21,225 nucleotides of DNA, taken from assembly GCA_903915615.1 (NCBI GenBank), contig CAIWTR010000558.1, positions 1 through 21,225 on the forward strand. The letters are read 5' to 3'. Position 1 is the stretch's first letter. Each line of letters begins with the position of its first letter. Positions 14,697 through 21,225 of this stretch are shown in pieces. Under the pieces are notes generated by a model. It did no database searches. It worked only from the letters and a program-made list of their open reading frames with translations, and was not told the origin of the DNA. This DNA comes from an uncultured Armatimonadota bacterium (GTDB taxonomy: Bacteria; Armatimonadota; Armatimonadia; Armatimonadales; Armatimonadaceae). The translations under genes and the position numbers were made by a program.

Positions 14697-15596
14697 ATGA
14701 AGATATTCGGGTACGGGTTGGTAAACGTCGACGACATGGTTGTTGTGCAGCAAATGGTGCATGATGGCAAAACAACTGCGACTGGAACGTTACGTCAAGT
14801 CGGTGGTCCTGTTCCTGTCGCCCTTCAGACCTTTACAAAGCTTGGTGGAGACGCTAGTTTCTGTGGGGCCGTAGGGTATGACGAACCGGGCAAATTCATC
14901 TCACACAGAATCGCGGAATCTGTAACTGAATCTCTCTTGCAAGTGTGCCAAAATGGCACGACTAGCAGGTCGATTGTCATTATTGAAGCCATAACCGGTG
15001 CGCGAACCATCGTCAATATTCCAGCTACGAATTTCGAACCTATTGATGTCTCCGCCCTTATCGGGAAATTTCAAGTCGGCTCAATCCTACATTTAGATGG
15101 GCGTGATCTGGAGACAAACCTAATCTTGGCGTCAGCTGCTAAGAGGGCCGGCACCATCGTGAGTATTGATTTAGGAACAATGCGTCCAGGGCGAGAAGCA
15201 TTGCTCAGTCAGTGCGACATCATACTCGCCAGCAAATCTGGCAGCGCTGGCCTCACGCCAGACCAACCAGACAACATCGATGCCCAGCTCGCAATCATGC
15301 GCAGCTTCGGTGCTAGCGTCGTAGGTATCACGCTGGCTGAGCAAGGCGTGGTTGTTGGTGATCAAACGAACACCTACCGCCTGCCCGCTTTTCAAGTCAA
15401 GGATGTTGTCGATACGAATGGCGCAGGCGATTGCTTTCATGGCGCATTTTTATACGCATACGCAAACCTGTACGAAAACTTGCAAGACATAACAAGGTTT
15501 GCACAGGCATGCGTAGCTGTGAAAATCACAGCCCTTGGAAACGATGCCGGATTGCCGACATTGCCTAAAGTTATGGATTTTCTTTCTTCGGTATGA
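14697..15596 (+). CDS. PfkB-family sugar kinase
   Basis: This 299-residue ribokinase-fold kinase uses ATP to phosphorylate a sugar or sugar acid. It has the sugar-binding GGPVPVALQTFTKLGG block (36-51, usually GGaaaNvA), the LDGRD segment, and the C-terminal signature VVDTNGAGDCFHGAF (237-251) with catalytic base Asp245. In the first block the Asn of the usual motif is replaced, so the substrate may be unusual. It is only about as similar to the kinase at 3505-4497 as members of the family in general. It follows the fusion hydrolase by 4 bases and should be co-transcribed. Its last 26 bases overlap the convergent beta-galactosidase gene. Confidence 0.9.
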   Translation: MKIFGYGLVNVDDMVVVQQMVHDGKTTATGTLRQVGGPVPVALQTFTKLGGDASFCGAVGYDEPGKFISHRIAESVTESLLQVCQNGTTSRSIVIIEAITGARTIVNIPATNFEPIDVSALIGKFQVGSILHLDGRDLETNLILASAAKRAGTIVSIDLGTMRPGREALLSQCDIILASKSGSAGLTPDQPDNIDAQLAIMRSFGASVVGITLAEQGVVVGDQTNTYRLPAFQVKDVVDTNGAGDCFHGAFLYAYANLYENLQDITRFAQACVAVKITALGNDAGLPTLPKVMDFLSSV

Positions 15597-18500
15597 AATC
15601 ACGGTAGATCTCGACTTCTGCAAGTGATGCCCATTTGTGGCCACCTACTTCACTCAACGCAACGATCCGTACTTCACTTGTCACCATCGGAGTTTGTAGT
15701 TCCACATCAATCCAATCCGTTGTGTTTCGTAGTGTGACCTCACGAACAACGACCCACTGGTTGGCAATCTTTGCCTCGATGTTTATACGGGAAACGCGGC
15801 CATTCTCCTGGTTTTGCCTTTGAAGAAATCGCAACTTCCGGATGGATTCGCTTGCAGCCAAACGGATACTCACCCAGTGAGGATAGTCGTCTTCCTTTAG
15901 CGACCATGTTGTGTGCCAATAGGTATCGACATCGCCATCCATGATGTTGATGACTTCACCCTCTCCAGGTTCTTGCGAATCGGTCATCAGCTGTCCCGGT
16001 GACACATGAATACGTTCTACTGGCTGCACGGAATCAAACTGTATTGTCGTAGCCTCGCTGGAGATGCCACTTCCTACACTCTGCTTGACATTGACTACCG
16101 CTTTGCCGGGGAGAAACACGGTATTCCCGGATGTAACCTTGGTTGGGACGCCGTTTACAGTAACATCCACTCGCGCTCCAGGAAAAACGTTCGCAAACGA
16201 GACGACTCCCCGTTCATCACGCGTAACTGTTGGCGGATCGAGAACAGGCAGGGATTTTCGTGCTGCAACTCCACTTTGTATGGTTGCGTCAACGAGGGGT
16301 CTTAAGGAAAACACAATGGTTGCCCTTGTAGGGCGGCAAACATATTTGCCGAGTGGGCCAGGACCACAGGATGCTCCTCCGAGTCCCATCTGAAGCCAGT
16401 CAAGCGTACAGTAGGTCTCTTTTCTGTTTGGCAATGGGATATAACGCTTTTCCTGCCCATTTCGATGACGTGAAGCATCCAGATCCTGCGGGACGTAGTG
16501 ACTGACACCCATCGCAACAGCTTCGCGTTCAGCGACCATCAGTAACCGACTACCCGTTTTAGCATTTCGAAGAGAAAACCATCGACAGTCCTCTTTGTTG
16601 CCATTCTCCTGAGGCCTCACATAGTCGACAAAGTGTTCTTGAACCTTTGCGGTCCATAGCCCAATGTCCATCGCCGACTTTCTATCCGGATAGCTCTCGC
16701 TTGGTCCTCGTCCAAACCACGATGTATCTTCGAATCCTGGTGGGAGTGCAAACTTTACTCCGAGACGCGGGAGAGGCGGCATATCTCCGTATGGATTGAC
16801 ATCAAAGAGGATACGAACAACCCCATCCGGGAACACATGATACGTACACTTGCCGATAAAGCCAGCTGACTTTCCACCATGGAAATCAATGTCTGTGGAC
16901 ACGATGATGGCGCCGGTAGCTGGGTCGATGCGATGTCTAAACGCAGTTGCCGATGGATTGAGTGCAGACAATCCTGAGTTGTTGTACGCATCTCTCAACC
17001 ATGTGTCGTTATCCGTCAGTGCCCGATACGTGTTTAGGTTTAGCCCATCTCCAGTCAGAAAATTCTGACCTTTGACAGAGAGCGATTTCAGAATTCCTTG
17101 TGAACGATCAAAGCCGATACGAACCTTTGTTTTTGCATTGGTAAAGACAATGGATTTACCAACGGTGGTCGTTGTCCAACCATGCTTGGTCGCAGGTTGC
17201 CTTGACCACGTAAATGACTTCACGGGCTGTCGCAATAATGGGAACTGCTGCCAGGCCACTTCATGTCCGCGCGATGAGTATTTAGTTGTCACCTTGTCAA
17301 GCACGCGTATGGTCAAAAAGGCTTCCTGCCCCGCAGTAAGCGCTACGGATGGGATTTTGATATCAGTGGAAATCGAACTAAGTGGGTCACAGGCAAGTGA
17401 TGGAAGATTCCCGAATGCTTTGCGCTTTCCATCGATGTTGAGTTCCCATACGAGCTGGAAGCGATTCAAATTGGTAAACGAGAAGTGATTCTGAAGCGTA
17501 ATCCGACGCTTGTCATCACTGAGCTGAATGACCACCTGCTGATAGGACTTTTTTACTTCATAGAGCTTTGGAGTAACAGTGCGATCAGGCGGAACGAGTC
17601 CATTACAGCAAAAGTTGCCATCATTGGGCTTGTCATCATAGTCACCGCCATATGCAAAATACCAACCTTGGCCATCCGGGCGTTTCTTACGTAGTCCCTG
17701 ATCAACCCAGTCCCAAATACAGCCGCCCATATTTCTGGGTGATGAACGGAATGCGGCGACATACTCCTGAAGATTCCCGACAGCGTTCCCCATCGCGTGA
17801 GCGTATTCGCAAACATAAAATGGTTTTTCCGATTTCTGTTTGCCGGCATTCTCAACGTAGGAAACTTCCGGATACATAACAGAATCGACATCGGCAACTT
17901 GGTTGTAGCGTTCGTAATGCACAGGACGGGATGTGTCTACTGAGTGGAGCCACTTGGATGTTGCAGAAAAGTTGCTGCCAGGTCCAGCTTCGTTTCCGAG
18001 TGACCACATGATGACACAAGGATAGTTCTTTCTCGTCTCGTACATTCGGGATGTGCGGTCAAGATGTGACTTCTCCCAAACGGGATTGTTTCCAAGCGAG
18101 CGCTCGAATGTGTAACCCATTCCATGGGATTCGATGTTGGCTTCATCGACAACATAGAGCCCGTATTCGTTGCAGAGGTCATACCAGCGACGGTCATTCG
18201 GATAATGGGCATTTCTGACGCAGTTGATGTTGAAGCGCTTCATCAACTGGATGTCTTGAATCATCCTCGTTATGGAAACGGTTCTTCCTGTGTCTGGATC
18301 GTGTTCGTGGCGATTCACCCCAAGAAGCTTGACGGGGCGCCCGTTGATCTTGTACACACCGCCAGACGTTTCAATCTTTCTGAAGCCCGTTTTCACGGAT
18401 ACGAATTCCGAAAAAGTACCGTTCACCTTTACGGCAATAACCAGACTGTAGAGATTCGGTGTTTCGGCTGTCCACTTAAGGGGATTTTTGAGGTTTACCG

Positions 18501-19434
18501 AGATCCGTGTCTGGTCCCGATTGTTACCGGCTGCATTTGTCGTACTCGTAATCAGGGATTCAGGTACACGTTTACCATTGGCATCATAGATGGCCATATC
18601 AAAGCGAACCGATGCATTGCTCGATGTGGAGTTGTTTACTGTGAGTCCAACATCCAAGCTGGCATCCATGTACTTGGAATCGAGCTCTGACTTTACATCA
18701 ATGTCGTCTACGGTAACGAGCGGCATCGCCCGCAAGGTAACATCGCGGAATATTCCGGAGTATCGAAACATATCCTGATCTTCAAGATAGGAACCGTCGC
18801 ACCATCGGTAGACCTGTACCGCTAGGACATTCGTTCCCTGGACAAGGTGTTCCGTTACATCGAACTCAGCCGGCCCCTTACTGTCTTCCGAATAGCCAAC
18901 GCGGTGGCCATTCACCCAAACCCAGAACGCGCTGTAGACACCGTCAAAGCGAAGTCTAACCCGCTTCCCATCAAAGGACGACGGGACGGTAAACAGCCTT
19001 CGATAACTGCTCGTCGGGTTGTAGCGCTCATCAATGACTGGAGGTTTTGCCGGGAAGGGATACGTGATGTTTGTATAGATTGGTATCCCGAATCCCTGAA
19101 GTTCGACACAAGATGGCACGGGAATCGTCTTCCACTTACTGTCATCGAATGTGGGGACTTGAAAGTCGACTGGCGCATCGGATGGCCGACTAACCCACTT
19201 AAGCTTCCAGCTTCCATTGAGTGACTTTATCCATGGACTTTTTTCAGGTACGGCTGCAACCGCATCTTCAATCCGCGAATAGGAAGAAAACTCTGCCCGG
19301 GCTGGAAGCTTGTTAATTCCAACAACCGATGGATCCTGCCATGGTGGCACAGACTGTTGCTGCGCATTACTTGGAACGCACAGCAACACAAGTGAGGCTG
19401 CCAACATGCCGATGAATCCATTGAGCCATTTCAT
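15571..19434 (-). CDS. Secreted GH2 beta-galactosidase with C-terminal discoidin-type module
   Basis: This 1287-residue LacZ-type enzyme hydrolyses terminal beta-galactosides. A signal peptide (1-24, ending NAQQQ) directs it out of the cytoplasm, unlike E. coli LacZ. The sugar-binding jelly roll (about 70-240), Ig-like domain (240-355), TIM barrel (355-640), second Ig-like domain and small-chain beta-sandwich (780-1060) follow in the usual order. The acid/base Glu482 is in SLGNEAG, the nucleophile Glu543 in VCEYAHAMGN, and His410 is in NAHYPND. About 230 extra residues follow: an Ig-like or chitobiase-C-like stretch, then a coagulation factor 5/8 C-type module from about 1140 (NIMDGDVDTYWHT to SLAEVEIYRDF), likely for carbohydrate or cell-surface binding. 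The true substrate may be a plant or host galactoside rather than lactose. Confidence 0.95.
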   Translation of the reverse strand: MKWLNGFIGMLAASLVLLCVPSNAQQQSVPPWQDPSVVGINKLPARAEFSSYSRIEDAVAAVPEKSPWIKSLNGSWKLKWVSRPSDAPVDFQVPTFDDSKWKTIPVPSCVELQGFGIPIYTNITYPFPAKPPVIDERYNPTSSYRRLFTVPSSFDGKRVRLRFDGVYSAFWVWVNGHRVGYSEDSKGPAEFDVTEHLVQGTNVLAVQVYRWCDGSYLEDQDMFRYSGIFRDVTLRAMPLVTVDDIDVKSELDSKYMDASLDVGLTVNNSTSSNASVRFDMAIYDANGKRVPESLITSTTNAAGNNRDQTRISVNLKNPLKWTAETPNLYSLVIAVKVNGTFSEFVSVKTGFRKIETSGGVYKINGRPVKLLGVNRHEHDPDTGRTVSITRMIQDIQLMKRFNINCVRNAHYPNDRRWYDLCNEYGLYVVDEANIESHGMGYTFERSLGNNPVWEKSHLDRTSRMYETRKNYPCVIMWSLGNEAGPGSNFSATSKWLHSVDTSRPVHYERYNQVADVDSVMYPEVSYVENAGKQKSEKPFYVCEYAHAMGNAVGNLQEYVAAFRSSPRNMGGCIWDWVDQGLRKKRPDGQGWYFAYGGDYDDKPNDGNFCCNGLVPPDRTVTPKLYEVKKSYQQVVIQLSDDKRRITLQNHFSFTNLNRFQLVWELNIDGKRKAFGNLPSLACDPLSSISTDIKIPSVALTAGQEAFLTIRVLDKVTTKYSSRGHEVAWQQFPLLRQPVKSFTWSRQPATKHGWTTTTVGKSIVFTNAKTKVRIGFDRSQGILKSLSVKGQNFLTGDGLNLNTYRALTDNDTWLRDAYNNSGLSALNPSATAFRHRIDPATGAIIVSTDIDFHGGKSAGFIGKCTYHVFPDGVVRILFDVNPYGDMPPLPRLGVKFALPPGFEDTSWFGRGPSESYPDRKSAMDIGLWTAKVQEHFVDYVRPQENGNKEDCRWFSLRNAKTGSRLLMVAEREAVAMGVSHYVPQDLDASRHRNGQEKRYIPLPNRKETYCTLDWLQMGLGGASCGPGPLGKYVCRPTRATIVFSLRPLVDATIQSGVAARKSLPVLDPPTVTRDERGVVSFANVFPGARVDVTVNGVPTKVTSGNTVFLPGKAVVNVKQSVGSGISSEATTIQFDSVQPVERIHVSPGQLMTDSQEPGEGEVINIMDGDVDTYWHTTWSLKEDDYPHWVSIRLAASESIRKLRFLQRQNQENGRVSRINIEAKIANQWVVVREVTLRNTTDWIDVELQTPMVTSEVRIVALSEVGGHKWASLAEVEIYRDFIPKKENP

Positions 19435-19440
19435 GGGCTC

Positions 19441-19446
19441 AGTATA
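19441..19446 (-). promoter_or_regulatory. Leaderless-type -10 box for the beta-galactosidase
   Basis: TATACT on the minus strand ends exactly 6 bases before the ATG at 19434. It lies in the 36-base gap after the FAH-family gene. No Shine-Dalgarno sequence is present, and no -35 box is clear. Confidence 0.55.
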
Positions 19447-19470
19447 TATCGACGACTTACCTGGTTGGTA

Positions 19471-20307
19471 TCATCGAACGGTATTGGTAAGCGTCCCCAA
19501 GCCTGACATCGATATACTAACAACATCACCGCTCACCATTGTGTACGGCAGATCTGGGACGATTCCGGTTCCGCTCATTAGAAATGCGCCATATGGAAAA
19601 TCGAGTTCACGGAAGAGCCAACTTACCAGATCATCTACGTGTCGCTTCATGGTTGCAGTAGATGCTTTTCCATCGAAGGCAAGCTGGCCATTCCTTTGAA
19701 TTTGCAGGTGGATTTCAATCGCACGAAGGTCAGGCAGATTGAAATTTGTATCTAACAAGCGAATATAGGGTCCAAGTGCACACGACCCGTTGTAAGACTT
19801 AGCTTGCGGGAGGTAGAGAGGATTTTCCCCTTCGATGCTCCTGCTGGAAACGTCATTGCCGATGGTTGCGCCGATGATGTGTCCGCTGTTGTTGGCTACA
19901 AGCGTCAGCTCAGGTTCTGGGACATCCCAAGTTGAATCCTGTCGAACGCGGATGCTTCCTAAGTGCCCTGTAGCTCTCCATGGGGATGCCTTGAAGAACA
20001 ACTCAGGTCGATCTGCATCGTAGACTAAATCGTAAAAATCGCCACCCTGTTTGGATTCTTCCATACGCGCATCGCGAGAGCGCTCGTACGTCACACCGCT
20101 TGCCCAAATCTCCTGTTTGTCGATAGGAGCAACAAGTGTGGAGCCAGGCGGCAGCCGGAACGATGTGGTGGTCGCAAGCACAAAGTCCAATGGATCTTCC
20201 GAACACAAAATGTCATCAAGATTCGTGTCCAATACACGCTCGGTTCCATCCATGTTGACTGTCCACATCAAGTCGCCTTCATACGACCGCCATTTTCTAA
20301 GTTCCAT
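19471..20307 (-). CDS. FAH-family sugar-acid dehydratase (2-keto-3-deoxy-arabinonate dehydratase-like)
   Basis: From ATG 20307 this is a 278-residue cytoplasmic enzyme. The fumarylacetoacetase-fold core shows the metal ligands Glu131 and Glu133 in VPEPELT and Asp152 in GNDVSSR, and Lys170 in LPQAKSY. The stretches EIWASGVTYERSRDAR and GENPLYLPQAKSYNGSCALGP closely match the 2-dehydro-3-deoxy-D-arabinonate (or D-xylonate) dehydratase branch. That branch removes water to give 2-oxoglutarate semialdehyde in non-phosphorylating pentose oxidation. A related ring-cleavage hydrolase is less likely. The upstream in-frame extension to 20415 overlaps the previous gene and is not conserved-looking. An AGGTG Shine-Dalgarno sequence precedes this ATG by 5 bases. 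Confidence 0.88.
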   Translation of the reverse strand: MELRKWRSYEGDLMWTVNMDGTERVLDTNLDDILCSEDPLDFVLATTTSFRLPPGSTLVAPIDKQEIWASGVTYERSRDARMEESKQGGDFYDLVYDADRPELFFKASPWRATGHLGSIRVRQDSTWDVPEPELTLVANNSGHIIGATIGNDVSSRSIEGENPLYLPQAKSYNGSCALGPYIRLLDTNFNLPDLRAIEIHLQIQRNGQLAFDGKASTATMKRHVDDLVSWLFRELDFPYGAFLMSGTGIVPDLPYTMVSGDVVSISMSGLGTLTNTVR

Positions 20308-20315
20308 ATTCGCAC

Positions 20316-20765
20316 CTACCCGGCGGATGCCGGCTTTCTGATTAGTTTCTTCAACGATGTAAGAACGGGAATCAAAACTGGTCCTGCCATCATCAAAATG
20401 CGAAAGGTTCCCCAAAATCTGTTCTTCCGCACCATCCGAAACAACCTAAAGACTCCGAGTACACGTCTCCCAGCAATGAGGGCGCTTATCAAACGCTTCA
20501 GTGAAAAGCTAGAGCTGGACGTGCCTCGCTTCCTCTTTAGGACGTTGGTGATGGACGAGACGTTTGCCAAGATTTGTCCAATCGAAAGGCGTGTTCGGTT
20601 CATCACTCTAATCATGGACATCCCAAGTGTTTTTCCAACGGATGTCAACTTCGCAACGGGATGAAGCAATCGCCTGATCGGGCTATAAACGAGAACAATC
20701 GCGAATGCTGCGGTCACCATCACTAAGATCTGTATAAAAAACAGAATGATGATCAACTCGCTCAC
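20316..20765 (-). CDS. Small basic membrane-anchored protein
   Basis: This 149-residue protein has one strong N-terminal transmembrane helix (3-27), a very basic middle rich in Arg, Lys, Ser and Leu (32-125), and a second hydrophobic stretch at about 118-136. It resembles no family I can name. It starts with GTG overlapping the stop of the TPR gene (GTGA), and it ends just before the FAH-family gene, so the three are probably co-transcribed. Its many basic residues suggest contact with the negatively charged membrane face or with a nucleic acid, but nothing more can be said. Confidence 0.65.
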   Translation of the reverse strand: MSELIIILFFIQILVMVTAAFAIVLVYSPIRRLLHPVAKLTSVGKTLGMSMIRVMNRTRLSIGQILANVSSITNVLKRKRGTSSSSFSLKRLISALIAGRRVLGVFRLFRMVRKNRFWGTFRILMMAGPVLIPVLTSLKKLIRKPASAG

Positions 20766-21225
20766 GGTTGGATAGCCTTTGATAGGGATGGTTCCGAGAT
20801 GTTACTGTTCCATGTCGTTATCATCGCAATGTAGGTCTTTACTACACTTTGATGCCCTCGCTTAGCTAACTGGATGGCGAGATCAACCCTCGGGCTGAAC
20901 ACACTGGATTTACTTAGTTTGGCGCTGGATGTAAGACAGGTGCCAGCAGCGCTCATATCCCCTTTTGCAATAAACGTTAGGCCCTGTTCCTGTTGAAGTT
21001 CATGCCAGGATCGGTAATGCTCTGTTGTATTCCCGGATTCGCGCTTAATGGCGGCCTGAAGGACTGCGATCGACTCATCCAATCTGCCATCCAAACGTAA
21101 GGTTGCCCCGATTTTCGCCTGAATCTCACCATTGGGACGCGTCGTGACGGGAATACGTTTGTACGCAGCAAGAGCATCAGAATACTTGGCACGCTGCACG
21201 GCGATGTCCGCCTTGAGCTCGATGA
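20762..21225 (-). CDS. TPR-repeat protein, C-terminal part (cut by window edge)
   Basis: At least 154 residues are visible. The frame is open to the right edge, and residues upstream of the GTG at 21199 (IELKADIA) continue the repeat pattern, so the true start lies outside the window. Helix pairs with TPR spacing are seen: AKYSDALAAYKRIP, then IQAKIGATLRLDGRLDESIAVLQAAI, then WHELQQEQGLTFIAKGDMSAAGTCL. TPR repeats mediate protein contacts. Partner and function are unknown. The stop overlaps the GTG start of the next gene. Confidence 0.75.
   Translation of the reverse strand, partial: IELKADIAVQRAKYSDALAAYKRIPVTTRPNGEIQAKIGATLRLDGRLDESIAVLQAAIKRESGNTTEHYRSWHELQQEQGLTFIAKGDMSAAGTCLTSSAKLSKSSVFSPRVDLAIQLAKRGHQSVVKTYIAMITTWNSNISEPSLSKAIQP

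Noticed and set aside
18124..18690. 188-codon plus-strand open frame inside lacZ
   Set aside because: It is fully antisense to a strongly conserved GH2 region, with no signal or promoter and no recognisable family.
20308..20415. N-terminal extension of the FAH-family gene
   Set aside because: It overlaps the preceding gene by about 100 bases. ATG 20307 has a Shine-Dalgarno sequence and gives the family length.
1..21225. CRISPR arrays, insertion sequences, integrase or phage genes
   Set aside because: I found no regularly spaced direct repeats, transposase or integrase motifs, or terminal inverted repeats by eye.

Overview
The window looks like the chromosome of a free-living bacterium with moderate GC. 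It is gene-dense on both strands, with many 4-base ATGA/GTGA overlaps and no insertion sequences, CRISPR arrays or phage genes that I can see. No stretch of 300 bases lacks a gene. The lineage cannot be fixed from sequence alone. A tRNA-Thr/tuf pair, murA next to mreB, a secreted LacZ with a discoidin-type C-terminal module, and many TAnnnT boxes placed exactly where a leaderless mRNA would need them would suit Armatimonadota or a similar Terrabacteria lineage. I hold that loosely.

Region 1 (1-6062, minus strand) is housekeeping. Reading in the direction of transcription, ribH, a membrane protein with a possible GIDE-like domain and an adenosine-kinase-like PfkB kinase form one unit driven by a leaderless-type promoter. 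A second promoter, whose -35 box overlaps the kinase stop codon, drives murA, mreB and a small secreted SLH-like protein. A strong promoter directly after that drives tRNA-Thr and then tuf (EF-Tu, cut by the window edge).

Region 2 (6115-11177) is a run of mostly plus-strand envelope and signalling genes: a small two-helix membrane protein, an SH3-NlpC/P60 cell-wall hydrolase, a secreted M48 metalloprotease, a NarL-type sensor kinase without a nearby response regulator, and a rhomboid protease. One PilZ gene is inserted on the minus strand and overlaps the kinase tail to tail. Several of these genes have a TAnnnT box 5-7 bases before the start codon.

Region 3 (11281-15596, plus strand) is the least ordinary part. 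It is a tightly coupled six-gene operon: a vWA/DUF58-like protein, two tiny membrane proteins, a DUF6941-like protein, a secreted two-domain hydrolase that joins a zinc phospholipase C/S1-P1 nuclease fold to an esterase-D-type serine hydrolase, and a PfkB sugar kinase. All genes but the last overlap. I know of no described system with this layout, and it is the best candidate here for something new.

Region 4 (15571-21225, minus strand) is carbohydrate use: a TPR protein (cut by the edge), a small basic membrane protein, a FAH-family sugar-acid dehydratase, and a 1287-residue secreted GH2 beta-galactosidase with its own promoter. The galactosidase gene overlaps the end of the plus-strand kinase by 26 bases.
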